From assembly GCA_021234155.1 (NCBI GenBank), contig JAJEKV010000003.1, forward strand, positions 21,124,386-21,188,385: a stretch of 64,000 bases of DNA, in the 5' to 3' direction. Both the position numbers and the translations under genes were made by a program. This DNA is from Isoetes taiwanensis (Eukaryota > Streptophyta > Lycopodiopsida > Isoetales > Isoetaceae). A model generated the notes under the pieces. The model ran no database searches. It had not been told where the DNA came from and saw only the letters and a program-made list of their open reading frames with translations. Each line of letters starts with the position of its first letter. Positions within the stretch are counted from its first letter, which is position 1. Shown one piece after another: positions 38,919-50,119 of the stretch.

Positions 38919-40643
38919 GAAGCAAGAGAATGCAAAGAAAATGTCAGAAGTTGTTATGGATGCATGATGGGAAAACACACAAGATTACCCTTTAAGAAAT
39001 CACAGAAAAGAGCAAAGGACATTTTGGAAATTGTGCATACAAATCTTTGTGGTCCACTTAATGTGAGAAGCATTGGAGGAAAGAGGTATTTCATTACCTT
39101 TATTGATGACTTTAGTCGAAAAACTAAAATTGCATGCTTGAAAACAAAAGATGAGGCTTTTCAAGCCTTTAAAGAATTTTTGGCAGAAATAGAACTCGAG
39201 ACTGGCAAAAGAATCAAATGCTTGAGATCCGACAGGGGGGGAGAATTTATTTCTAATGAATTCAAAAGGTATTGCAAAATCAAAGGAATTAAAAGGCAAT
39301 TGACATGTAGATTCTCACCACAACAGAATGGTGTGGCAGAAAGGAAAAACATAACCATTCTAAATGCTGTGAGAGCTATGCTCAAGCACACTGGTTTGCC
39401 AAACTACCTTTGGGAAGAGGCAGCCAATACTGCTGTAGAAATCCAGAATATGTTGCCATCCTCAAGCATAAATCATGCTCTACCACAGAAACTTTGGTGT
39501 GAAGCAACACCTAACTTTGAGAAGTTGAAGGTATATGGCTGTCTTGGTTTTGTTCATATCCCTAAAGAGCAAAGGAAAAAGCTTGATGACAGGGCAAAGA
39601 TTGGATATCTAGTGGGGTATGATGCACAATCGAAGGCATATAGGATGTTTGACCCAACAAAGAAGAAAATAATGATAAGCACGGATATAACTTTTGATGA
39701 ATATCAGACCTACAAGGATTACAAAGTAGCAGCCAAAAGCATGAAGAAGGAAAGTAAGGAAAATGCAGATATTAATGATGATGACAATAGTGATACTAAT
39801 TCTGTGGACCTGCAGGTACATGAGGCAGTTAATGCACGTCCAGATGAAGATATTAGCAGCCAAAGTGAAGAAAACGAAGACATGCAAGCTGAAATTGAAG
39901 AGGTGCAACCTAGAAGAAGAAAGGGCGCTCAAATTATGCAAGAAGAAGCAAAAGTAAGTTTTGATTTATATGGGAGAGATGAATCTGGCAGAAGTAAGAG
40001 GTTAAAACAAAACCTTGCTAAAATAAACTTAACAGAAATATTAGCTATGATAGATTTTGAAGTACCAAAGACTTTTGAGGAGGCAATGAATGGAAGTGAC
40101 TCAAAAAAATGGAAATCAGCCATGGAAGAAGAACTCAATGCATTCAAAGGGACTGAAACATTTGAGCTGGTTAGTTTGCCTGAGGGAAGAAAAGCAGTAG
40201 GCTGCAAATGGATATATAAAATTAAGCAGGGAACAAAAGAGCAGTCTATAAAATACAAAGCCAGATTGGTTGCACAAGGTTTTACTTAGAAGAAAGGAAT
40301 TGATTATGAAGACACCTTTTCTCCTATAGTAAAGATGGCCAGTATAAGAATATTATTAGCAATGGCAAACTCCAGGGATTTAGAAATACATCATATGGAT
40401 GTTACCATTGCTTTTCTAAATGCAAAACTAGAAGAAGAAGTGTACATGAAACAGCCCCCTGGGTTTGAGCAAGGGAGAGATAAAGTTTGGAGGTTGAAGA
40501 GAGCTGTATACGGGTTAAAACAATCACCCAGACAATGGTATATGTGCATGGATAGTTACTTGAAAGAACAGGGATTTCTTAAGCTCAAAGATGATGGTAA
40601 TTTGTATATGTTTAAAGAAGGTCCAGATTACTGTTATATATAG
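38919..40643 (+). pseudogene. Copia integrase and first half of reverse transcriptase
   Basis: The frame resumes as ENVRSCYGCMMGKHTRLPFK (integrase Cys pair). It continues with the catalytic core (FITFIDDFSRKTK, LRSDRGGEFIS, NGVAERKN) and an acidic linker, and enters reverse transcriptase at GCKWIYKIKQG. A TAG at 40287-40289 replaces a codon in FT(stop)KKGIDYEDTF, where related elements have Gln. It continues MDVTIAFLNAKLEEEVYMKQ and VYGLKQSPRQWY until a frameshift near 40640. With the 2.5-kb insert upstream, the polyprotein cannot be made. Confidence 0.9.
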
Positions 40644-40645
40644 CT

Positions 40646-41632
40646 TTGTATGTTGATGATAACATAATGGTCAGTAACAACCTGATCATTATGCAGAAGT
40701 GTAAGAATATTTTGAAGAGCAGGTTCAAAATGACAGACTTGGGAGAGTTGCAGAAATTCTTAGGTATAGAAGTGAGCAGGGATAGGAGCAAGAAAATTTT
40801 GACATTATCTCAGGAAGCAAACATAACTGGAGTGTTAAAAAGATTTAACATGGAAGAATGTAAAGTTGTAAAGACACCAATGGTACCAGGAAGTAGGTTG
40901 TCAATTGAAGACTGTCCAAAAAAAGAAAAGGAAAAGTTGGAGACGGAAAGTTTGCCTTATCGAGAATTAATAGGTTGCTTACTTTACTTGGCAAATTGCA
41001 CCAGGCCAGACATAGTATATGCTGTCAACATCCTAAGCAGGTATTGTCATAATTATGGGAGAATGCATTGGCAAGCTGCAAAAAGGGTGATTAGATACCT
41101 AAAAGGAACCATTGGTTATGGCATTAAGTTTGATTCAGAAAATTTAGAATTACAAAGTTATTGTGATTCTGACTGGGGTGGTGATCTTGATGAAAGAAAA
41201 TCCACCTCTGGTTTTATTCTAATGTTGGGAGGTGGACCAATCTCATGGAAGTGTAAAAAGCAGCAGGCTATAGCTTTATCCTCAGCTGAAGCAGAATACT
41301 CTGCCACTACATTAGCAGCAAAGGAAATTGTGTGGAGCAGGAGGCTGTTGAATGAGCTGGGAATAAATCAGAATGATCCATTGATCTTGAATTCTGATAG
41401 TACAAGTTGCGTGGCAATGACTAAAAATCCTATCATGCATGAAAGAACTAAAAATATTGAGTTAGAAATGCATTTCATCAGAGATATGGTGAACAAAGGG
41501 ATCATACAGGTCCAATATATACCTACAAGTCAGCAGTTGGCTGATATTCTGACAAAGCCTTTAACAGAATCCAAATTCTGTCAGCTAAGAAAAATGATCA
41601 GTTGCTCAGATTATAATATGAAGGGAGAGTGA
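40646..41632 (+). CDS. Copia reverse transcriptase C-terminal half and RNase H
   Basis: After a one-base shift the frame starts at the catalytic MYVDDNIMVSNN. It runs through SRFKMTDLGELQKFLGIEV and GCLLYLANCTRPDIVYAVN to RNase H (CDSDWGGDLDERKSTSGF, ALSSAEAEYSATT, HERTKNIELEMHFIRD). It ends at the last codons NMKGE, eight bases before the polypurine tract's end, as in other copia elements. No further breaks are seen. Confidence 0.9.
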   Translation: MYVDDNIMVSNNLIIMQKCKNILKSRFKMTDLGELQKFLGIEVSRDRSKKILTLSQEANITGVLKRFNMEECKVVKTPMVPGSRLSIEDCPKKEKEKLETESLPYRELIGCLLYLANCTRPDIVYAVNILSRYCHNYGRMHWQAAKRVIRYLKGTIGYGIKFDSENLELQSYCDSDWGGDLDERKSTSGFILMLGGGPISWKCKKQQAIALSSAEAEYSATTLAAKEIVWSRRLLNELGINQNDPLILNSDSTSCVAMTKNPIMHERTKNIELEMHFIRDMVNKGIIQVQYIPTSQQLADILTKPLTESKFCQLRKMISCSDYNMKGE

Positions 41633-42281
41633 AGAGAAAATGTTCATATTATAATCATAAATTGCTAATGTCAGAGATGTATTTATGCAGAGTTAGGTGA
41701 TCACATAGTATGAGAAGGTGCAAAGATATGAAAGTCTGGAGGCAAATTAACGTTAAAACTTAAGTCTTCCTATGGTCTGAAGTTCATGAAGGAAATGGAA
41801 GTTAAAGGTTAATCTTGAGGTAAGACCTTGAGTTTTAATGGTTATATGAAATAAACAATGGTCTATGGTTAACCATTGGAAAATGGGCGGTCAAATGCTA
41901 TTCAAACAGCTAGCATGGACCAACTTGGAAATCGAAGAACTAGAGCAAATCTGGTGCCGATTTGTGATGAATCGGTGCCGATTGATGATAATATAATGAC
42001 TATGAGGTGTTATGAGCTTGCAGGCTGAATTTCAGAGTGCAGATCCATGAATACATGGATGCTTGGGCTATCGGAGGTCCTATATGTTTAACTTGAATAT
42101 TTCGATGTAAAAGAAGCTTATCTATTGCTATAGTAGCGCAATATAAGGTTGAACCATTGGTGCATTGCTTTGTTAGTAGTTTAAAACTTGTTCAATGGTT
42201 TAATGCAATCGAGTATGCTAAAGGCTTGAGTTTGCTAAGTAAAATAGATAATTGTGTTTTTTATCTAACCAAATCCTATCA
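41630..42281 (+). repeat. 3' LTR of the first copia element
   Basis: Preceded by the purine run AAGGGAGAG (41621-41629). Ends CCTATCA and is followed by the target duplication ATAAG. Confidence 0.92.
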
Positions 42282-42286
42282 ATAAG

Positions 42287-42434
42287 GTACCTGGCAGATT
42301 TGCTGGATGAGGAGGCAACTTCCATGTTTGATTCCTTGCTCACACAGGCGCTTGCAAAGCGAGAATATAGACTTGTTGTGCTGGAAATTGTATCAGGGGA
42401 TAGTAAGTCCTCTAAATACTACAAAGGAATAATG
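42287..42434 (+). other. Possible host exon next to the copia insertion
   Basis: Directly after the target duplication ATAAG, which itself ends in an acceptor-like AG, an open plus-strand stretch reads YLADLLDEEATSMFDSLLTQ and LAKREYRLVVLEIVSG. It ends at a donor-like GTAAGT. If real, the copia element landed at the 3' end of an intron. I do not recognise the family. The DUF8039-like remnant at 32498 could belong to the same gene, but nothing shows it. Confidence 0.35.
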
Positions 42435-42995
42435 TAAGTAAGAATACAGTAAAGGATATGGAAATAACAAGAACATCTGTAAGAAATAGAGCTAAAAACT
42501 TACAGAAAGGAACCTCACTTTCTTCTTAGGCAGTAACGGCCGCTCGAGCACTCTAACTGCGCGAAAACCTCGGTGCTGGATGCGTCCCGATCGGTCGACC
42601 ACACTGCTGTCATAAGATTGAGTCGGAATTGATAGGGTCGGTCGATCGCCAGGCGGGAACTCGAGAGTGCGAAGAGAAAACAGGAAGCAGAGAAAACAGG
42701 GGAGGATGAATCAGTCGGGGAGGAAGAGGAAGAGAGTGCAGTTATTTCTGGCTGCACCCTCGACTCTCGTAAAAGTGCCATAATTAATCTCTCTCACGTG
42801 TGGGCCATGCCATACGTGACGTGGCAGTGCAGATTGCTGGCGTGGCCATGTCATCAGTCGCTGACGAAGCGCCACGTGGCCAGGACAAAATATTGAAAGT
42901 TAAAATGAATGTTTATATTGAATGTTTATATGTTTTATATTTACTATTGAATGTTTATGTGTTTTATATTTAATATGGTTATATGGTAATGGTTA
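42435..42995. other. Short minus-strand frame and AT-rich flank
   Basis: A Ser-rich 88-codon minus-strand frame (42515-42781) lacks family features. From 42895 the sequence becomes AT-rich with the phrase TTTATATTTAATATGGTT, which recurs at 46539 and 46600 on the far side of the Helitron-like element. Confidence 0.4.
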
Positions 42996-43006
42996 CTAGA
43001 AACGTG

Positions 43007-43025
43007 TGCCCGGCGATGCCGGGCA
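43007..43025 (-). other. Helitron-type 3' terminal hairpin
   Basis: TGCCCGGC and GCCGGGCA form an 8-bp stem with a 3-base loop, seven bases from the terminal CTAG (42996-42999). Confidence 0.7.
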
Positions 43026-43029
43026 TTAT

Positions 43030-44840
43030 TATAGACATGTCAAGATGGATGTGCTTTCTTTCTTGTATTAGGTCCCATAGACCTGCTGGTTCCCTGGACG
43101 ATAAAGATCAGTTCAGTTTAATTCAATTCCTATGATTATGCATTATGTGATCTTAAAAAACATTCGCATTTTTAAGGATCTGTAGGTTTAGAAATTCCGA
43201 ATAACATTAGCCGTATGTGAGGATGGTAATAGTCGTACTTGTATATTTATAGTGCTTTGGCTTTATGGAAGTGCATAGATGTAATTGTTGCATTAGGTAT
43301 GTAGCTTCCATCAAACTAAAATTTACAATGTAACATAGGCATCCTAAGGTAGTTAAGTGTAACTCTGCATAGGGTACTATGTGCAATCATATTGTAAGGA
43401 TGAACTAAGTTGACCAGCGCTATCACCAAACATCAAAGGTTTTGTTTGAAATTTGGTGGAGATGTTAGAATGATTCCTTGAATGCAAAAAAGTGATGGAG
43501 TTGGCAATTTACACCTAAGTTAAAGAAATGTATTGTTTCCTACATTTATAAATCCAAGGTGATAGGATTTTGTTGCATAGACATAATGGACACACAATTA
43601 AATGTGCTGGAAAATGAGAAAGGTCTTATCGTCAATAATGTTTTGACTTGTACCCTTTTCGAAGATCAAAACAATTCATAAAACACTCCAGATATATAAA
43701 CTTATATAAATAATATGGTTGTGAGTAACCAGAAAAGCAATGTGGCAAAAGAAATGAACTTTATTTCTATTAATATGATGGCACTAAATGAAGGAATGGG
43801 TCATTTATAGGTCTTGGGATGAAATATGATGTTTATCACCTCTCAACTGCAAGAAGGAACATAGAATTAGCGAGTTTTGGAAGAAAGAGAAAAGTATGCA
43901 GAAAAGACATAATTTAAAAATAATAGAAAGTTCAATCTTCTGAGCTGCATATCCAAATTGCTGCAGAAATATCTACATCAAGATGACATGCACTTAGTTT
44001 ATGTATGACCATTTAGGTCAGCAACAACATGGCACATGGGTGTATAAAAGCAGTTATGGATCTATCTTCATGCAAACAACTTAAAATATTTGCAGAACAA
44101 AGCATCTTAAAATAGATAACCTATTAAAAAGGCACATACATCTACCAGATTATGTGCAATGGTATTGTCAGGCCTAAGCAAGTAATATGGCATTTTCAAT
44201 TGTTACCTCAAGCATAGACCAAAAAGAAGGAAGAACCAATCCTGAAAAGCTACGGCTTCAAGAATTAACTGATTAACATGATGATTTGCACCTTATGAAA
44301 GAATCGGACATAAGTTACCAATTTGACCAAGGGCGCAGGTAAGATTGCTCAATGGCAGATGACTAACTTACAACCTAGACCCATTTGGCCATTTATCCAC
44401 CAAAACTTAAGCCTAAGATAGAATACCTTAGGCTTGGTCACAATTGGTCACAAATACCATGCATAGAAACCAGTGTGTAAGATTCAATAAAAGTAAACAG
44501 AAATAGTTTATAAGAAGAAAAGCTAAAATAGACAAAAGGCAGCATTTCCAATTTTCTTTCAGCCTACATAAACAAATGTTTTGAAACTTGCCAAGACATA
44601 AAATATTAGTTCTGTAGCTTCTATTAAGTCATTATAGTGGATTCTAAGCAAGCCAAAGGTCTCTGAAAATGTTTACACTTTTAACAAATAAGAGTTTTAA
44701 ATTGGGGTTAGCAAGTTGGGAATTGTCCTCTATAAGAGGTAAAGGGAGACAAATTACTGGCCTAGCATTTCTTCATAAGCATGTTCACCTTATGCAGACA
44801 GGATACAAAGAGGCAGATCTTGTAAAGCTTGACATTCTAA
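43030..44840. other. No gene seen inside the Helitron-like element
   Basis: AT-rich sequence without long frames, splice-site patterns or repeats that I can support. It is probably intronic or captured non-coding DNA. Confidence 0.5.
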
Positions 44841-44852
44841 TAGCCAATTGAT

Positions 44853-44985
44853 GCACTTCCAACAATTGTGGATTGCACCAAAGCCTTGCACTTCCAACAA
44901 TTGTGGATTGCAACAAAGCCTTGCACTTCCAACAATTGTGGATTCTAACAGCCGATTGATGCACTTCCAACAATTGTGGATTGCA
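44853..44985. repeat. Four copies of a ~35-bp tandem repeat
   Basis: GCACTTCCAACAATTGTGG starts at 44853, 44888, 44923 and 44961. A longer phrase, AGCCxATTGATGCACTTCC, marks the first and last copies, 108 bp apart. Confidence 0.8.
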
Positions 44986-46222
44986 CCAAGGATCATACTA
45001 AGAACATCTGGAAATAAGACCTTCAATAAAATAGCAAATCGCAAATTTTTATACATACTTGGTAATGAGTGTCCAATTTGTGTTGTTATTGTCTCTGCTC
45101 CAACCGACCTGATCCATGGAAAGCATGTTCTTAACCACAGTTACATATAATAGATGCTCCTACTAAATTAAATTGACATCACACATGCCATCTATGAATA
45201 GAAGTCATGAAAACTATAAACAAAAAGGATCATTTGAGATCCATCATCAGCTTTAATTGTTGTTTAGAGACGGGCATGGATGAGCTTGCCATATCCACCG
45301 AGTAAATATTGGAATGATAAAGAATGCTGCAGGTTGACAATCATACCTTGCCTTTTGAGTGCCTGCACATAAATAGAGCAAAATCTAAATACAGCAATAA
45401 GAATCTGCAACCTGCACTAGACAGAATGCACATAAAAATTTTGCAAAGAAAATTGTTTACTCTAGACCTTACCTTACAGATTGCTCCAAACAAATTGTGT
45501 TCTGCAACTGGAATGTTTATCTTGGTATTTCATCCTTGGGATTAGATATAGAGCCAACTAAAGTAAAGGAAGAATAGGGTTTATGAAAAACATCCTGATA
45601 GAAGATAGACATGTAGAGACTGCTTCTGCTACTTACATTGCATAAAAAGAACGGAATGAGGCTGCCATGACCTTCTATGCTGAAAAGAAAATGGCAGAGA
45701 GATAGTTTTTACCATAAATAGGATTTCTTCTCTCAGAAAACGAAAATCAAGACGATTATCTCTAATCAAATAGCTGATATAGCAGATGGGCACTCCTTTT
45801 GTGCATTACAAAGAAACGAAAAACCTGTTGCAAATAAACACTATCCTCCCAAATTTCCAACTGGCTTATTCTGCAACAAAGAAAATCACCAGAACAGAAC
45901 CAACTTCCTTCTTGCACAACCCTAAGAAGTGTGAAATCCCCTTGCTTTCTTCTTCTTCAAAACTTTACCCGTAGCTCCGAGACATCAAAATATCAATTTC
46001 CCATTTCAAAAACTGTTCTTTTAGAATGGCAATCTCTGTGGGCTAACCTTGTTATTGGGAAAAAAAAATGCAGATAACTGTATCTTGCAAAAACACTCCC
46101 GCCCATATGAAATGCCAGGATGAAACCACAATGTTGCTTGCAGATGAAATGCCATAATGAAAATCGGCAGTGTCGATTACAGTCGAAAAATCGTTGTCTT
46201 ATACAATTTGGACCGTACTTAC

Positions 46223-46355
46223 CATATGATGATTTACCCAACTCAAGAATCAGACTACCAAGTGAGGCGCCAAGATAAAGAGAGCAAAACTCGAATTGCA
46301 CGGAGTGAGAAATTCGTGGGAAAGAGGGAATAGTCGCATTGAAGTTGTTTTCCAT
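46223..46355 (-). other. Captured first-exon-like segment in the Helitron-like element
   Basis: On the minus strand an ATG at 46355 starts MENNFNATIPSFPRISHSVQ and reaches a strong donor (GGTAAGT) at 46222. It reads in the Helitron's own direction, close to its 5' end, as expected for a captured host-gene 5' piece. The family is not recognised. Confidence 0.35.
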
Positions 46356-46509
46356 TCAAATTCAATCTCAGGGTCAGTTCAAATTAGCAATCAATATTGG
46401 CAACCAGCGTCCCGCATCGGGACCGCAAGATGGAAGGGAACACCGCATGCGGCGTTACATGCGGCGTTCCGGCGCGGTTCCCAACCCCATCCCATTTTAA
46501 AAAATAAGA

Positions 46510-46640
46510 TATATGGTTTTAATGGTTATATATAGTTTATATTTAATATGGTTAGGTGGTTTTATATGGTTTTATGGTTTTAATGGTTATATATGGTTAT
46601 ATGGTTTATATTTAATATGGTTGTATGGTTTTATATGGTC
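46510..46640. repeat. AT-rich TATGGTTTTA-type simple repeat
   Basis: Repeated phrases TTAATGGTTATATATGGTT and TTTATATTTAATATGGTT. The same kind of sequence precedes the Helitron-like element at 42900-42995. Confidence 0.7.
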
Positions 46641-46767
46641 ATATTTGTAGTGTTCATGGCTATATGGTTTTAATGTGTGCTCTTTCATTCAGGGAGCATG
46701 TGAGATGAGCAAAATGGAGCCAAGGAAGCCCAGCACATGACATTGCCCTAGGCTCCAATGGAGGAAG

Positions 46768-47480
46768 ATGGCCTGCTTATTGTTGCACCCTTGCAACGAG
46801 ACGGTATTTGCAGAGGGCATCATAAATGCAGTTGATCCTTTTGATAGTGTGAATGATGAAAGGCTGGGAGATGATCATCTTGGAGTTGGCATTGGGAACC
46901 TTCTTATCCAAGTTGATACAATCATGTCCCAGGGAAACTCTAGTGATTGCATTGTGTGCTCTGGGTTGTTGGAGTCCCAAACTCAGTTAAGATGGCCAAT
47001 TAGATATATTACACACAAGAATGGTGAGAACCTTGAAGGCCCTACTGAACTACATACCCCAAGGCCCACCCCAGGCCATGTAGAAGATTTGGTGGTGGAT
47101 GAGCATCCTTTGATCACAAGGAAGAGGCGCTATATTTTCATAAAAGGCAGCCAAGGGTGCCCAAGAGGGCTAGAAGTGACAAATATTTAGAAAGGATGGA
47201 AAGTATGGCCCCAACGAAAGAAAACCTAGAGGCAATTAGGGGACAAGTGTGTTGCAACCTAGATTGCACAGTCCAGTACAGTGTGGATGACCTCGTGCAG
47301 ATAAGGTCCCAATACATTGGACAGCTTCAGAAAGATAGGATTAATTTCATCTACTCCTTGTGTAGAAATTCCAGCTATGATGAAAACACAGGAAGGTTAC
47401 TATATCAATTGAGGGCTAGCCCAAAAACATCATGTTGGCCTAGGAGCAAAATAACATTGTCTATTTATATTTATTTATAT
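46768..47480 (+). pseudogene. Degenerate N-terminal part of a DUF7869-type gene with DUF8039-like domain
   Basis: The first frame (from 46768) reads LLLHPCNETVFAEGIINAVD and LGDDHLGVGIGNLLIQVDTI, and later a WP dipeptide. This is loosely like the DUF8039-like pattern. A second frame from about 47127 reads KRQPRVPKRARSDKYLER, then CCNLDCTVQYSVDDLVQIRS and GQLQKDRINFIYSLC. The CC-x-L-x-C...R-x-x-Y pattern is also in the minus-strand DUF7869-type gene (CCSLGCINRFNMAKLRAVRD near 58090). The two frames are out of register and the catalytic part is missing, so this is a truncated relative. Confidence 0.45.
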
Positions 47481-48446
47481 CAAACATTCCTTTATACTAA
47501 TAGATTGTTTTCTATAATTGAATCTCGTGTGTTTCAGTGGAAGGGTCATATACATTAACTTTCTTCCATATTGTGCCGTGGCTATTTTTTGGTTCAATTT
47601 TTGTACTAATATTTAAAATCTATCTAAAGCAACTGCAATAGTGATCCTAAAGATAAATGGAATATCTTGCACGTGTAGTATCCTCCGATGGTATCCTCCG
47701 ATTACACATATGGTATATAATGGGCTCTAGCATTGGATATTCGTGTAATATCAAGCATCCTGCCTTTGTGGATAATGCTCTCTACCCTTATGCAATATAA
47801 TATGAGAACCTTTTAATAACTGCCAGATAATGATCTGACAACTCTGTGCAACTACTTATGCGATAATCCCCACCAAGTACCTATCAAGATGCAATGAAAA
47901 AACTCTACGTAACAAACATAAGTGCGTTGTTAGCAGGCGCTGGACGTTGGAATTGTAGAAGTGGTTATCTAGGACAAATTTGTGATGGTATAATTCTGGG
48001 AGTACTTGGAAATAAAGGGTCTAAAACATACTGTATTATATGATTTTGTATGTTATTTACTTCGCTCTTTATTATATTTTGAAGTAGGGGCATGCTTACT
48101 ATGGTGACAACTATAGGACCTCACACTGAACCATTCTAGTTTGTTGTGTTCATTGCACATGAGTCTAGTCCAATGCCATGTTATTGGATTCAATGCATGT
48201 AATAAACATCAAATGGGCATCACTATAGATAAAGGAAACTATTAGAAAAATATTGAAGCCATAATTGGAGATTAAAGAAAGGCCAGCAACTTTTGAATAA
48301 GCTATTGTTTCCACATAGACATGGACTTTCAAAATGTGTTTATGCTAATGGCCTTAAGCATACATAGAAAAGCAACAAACTTTTCGCTTTGGAACTAAAA
48401 TTTGGTCACCACAAAAAACTCATTACAAACGTAGTTGTGTTTCTGA
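47481..48446. other. No gene seen
   Basis: AT-rich spacer with no supported frame, repeat or RNA gene. Confidence 0.5.
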
Positions 48447-48931
48447 CTACAAAAACACTGCAATACATCCATCCCGAGCACACCATCTGATTGCCCTTTT
48501 GTTAACGGTCTCGTCCTCAGCAGCCAGACATGGCACTTCGCATGGTCGATGAAGACCTAATTTCTTTACCTTCTTCTTGTATGTTCTAGCCAGCATCTCA
48601 AAATTATCCTCACGTATACCTTCCCTATATTGATGTTGAGTTCTACATGTCCGTTTAGTAGTGAAAACGTGTGGCCCCCAAAATTACTGCTCAAGAAGTC
48701 GTGCATTCTCGCACCACCCCACATCTTTATGATTTCAAATATCTGCTTAGAGGTTTCGTGGTATCTCTTACTTACACCAGGCCTGTTTAGATTGGAAGCT
48801 AAATCCACTAAAAAATTCTGACGCTCTGGCTTTCCCTCAAACTTCCCGTTCCTATAAGCTTGTTCTATGTCACTACAGAATTTTGAGATATCCTTCCGTA
48901 GGTCTTCGCCCTGATTGAGAGGGCAAGACAT
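48447..48931 (-). pseudogene. Fragment of an unknown, probably transposon-related gene
   Basis: The minus-strand frame from 48931 reads MSCPLNQGEDLRKDISKFCS, then QAYRNGKFEGKPERQNFLVD and SKRYHETSKQIFEIIKMWGG. After a shift near 48640 it continues EGIREDNFEMLARTYKKKVK and PCLAAEDETVNKRAIRWCAR. The phrase AEDETxxxxxIxW resembles a family of plant and animal hypothetical proteins that I suspect are transposon-derived, but I cannot name it. One frameshift and no obvious N- or C-terminus mark it as a fragment. Confidence 0.35.
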
Positions 48932-50119
48932 CTTCTACTGAGCTAAAAGTTCTCCTTCTTCAAGTAACGTAAACCTCCTGCTGTAGATTGAGCCTGATGA
49001 AGGAGTTCGCCTGCTGTTAAATAACCAAGTCTCATTCTAGACTTGGTCGACCAGCTTCCTCGCCGTATATCTTTTTGTTATTGCATGGATATTCTCATTC
49101 TAAAATCTCTCACCTTTGAAATGGTGGAACAAAGCATGCACTCTTCCATGTACATGGACGGGAACAAAATAGGCAAATAGAACAACAGAGGAGAGAAAGA
49201 GAGGGAAGGCGACCAATTCCTACCCCATTCCGTCCATGGCCATAACCCAATAACATACGCAGGCAATCCACTCAAGTTCCAACCATAGCCCAGATGTACA
49301 TAAATGGGAAACAAGAAAATTGGACTTTCTCCTATTATTTTTGTATTGGATTGGACATGTCCTGCTGAAATTTGAGATGTCCTATTTATCTCAACACCAA
49401 AAGGATTTTTGTTTATCTCCCTTTTTATAAAATTTCGAACTCTGTGCACTATTGATTGGTAGACGAGATATGAAGCAATACTCATGTCGAAATGTTCTAA
49501 AAATTAGGCTTTCTTGGCCTAGAATGTTAATCCTCACATGCAACTCACTATACCAATTCACTCCATGCTTAATGTTCCCAAGAAAAGGCTTTAAATCCAC
49601 TATTTTATTATTGTATCTGTACACCCTTGCCAGTAATCCCAACACATGAACTTGATAGAATCATTCAACCTGGTTTTACAATGAATACTCAATAGCATTA
49701 ACTAACACCCACCCTAAAGTTACTTATTTACCTAACAACAAAATGACAACCACATCTAACTACTTACTTTCTATTGTAGAACTCGCCCCTCCCCGCTTAT
49801 CCCTGTGCCACTTGATGTCATCACTACTAGCGGACACTATAAAGAGAGCAACAAATCAATTTGACAAATAAGTCTTTGATCATAAACAATCCAAGTTGTT
49901 TTCAAGTTCTTGAAATAGCATTTTGGTAAGCAAATTTTAAGGTCTGTCATGCTTATAAATTTCTTGAAATACCACATGAAAATGACAAACATGTCACTAG
50001 TAAAGGATGGGACAGTTGGAGAAACACTGGAAATGAACTCTAACACAAGTCTAAAAGACGTATAGAAGGCTTATCATTACATATTGGATTCTATATGAAA
50101 GACTTATGGTTTTTACCAA
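48932..50119. other. No convincing gene
   Basis: Minus-strand frames at 49078-49485 and 49391-49645 have no recognisable features and poor codon texture. I see no supported feature. Confidence 0.45.

Larger units (their letters stand above)
34228..42281 (+). mobile_element. Ty1/copia retrotransposon with an insert in its integrase
   Basis: Two 652-bp LTRs (34228-34879 and 41630-42281) start TGAAGAG and end CCTATCA. The host bases ATAAG flank them (34223-34227 and 42282-42286). The primer-binding site is at 34881 and the polypurine tract at 41621. The interior encodes gag, protease, integrase, reverse transcriptase and RNase H in copia order. A 2.5-kb insert (36389-38918) splits the integrase zinc finger, and there is one stop (40287) and one frameshift (about 40640). 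The LTRs are almost identical, so the insertion is recent and the internal insert later still. Confidence 0.93.
42996..46509 (-). mobile_element. Helitron-like non-autonomous element
   Basis: On the minus strand the 3' end reads GCCCGGC-ATC-GCCGGGC, then 7 bases, then CTAG followed by host T. That is the hairpin plus CTRR end of Helitrons. The 5' end is TCTTATTTTTTAAAATGGGA, preceded by host A at 46510 (T on the plus strand). So the unit sits exactly between A and T. The same AT-rich host phrase (TTTATATTTAATATGGTT) lies on both sides, consistent with insertion into one repeat. No Rep/helicase is encoded. The 3.5 kb contain a captured exon-like piece and a short tandem repeat. Confidence 0.68.

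Noticed and set aside
39609-39941. Hydrophobic 110-codon minus-strand frame
   Set aside because: It lies wholly antisense to well-supported copia integrase coding sequence.
46520-46640. Possible centromeric or telomeric repeat
   Set aside because: The TATGGTTTTA-type repeat is irregular and short, and occurs only as the AT-rich flank of the Helitron-like element.
48932-49645. Two minus-strand frames of 135 and 84 codons
   Set aside because: Irregular composition, no splice or family evidence; could not be supported as genes.
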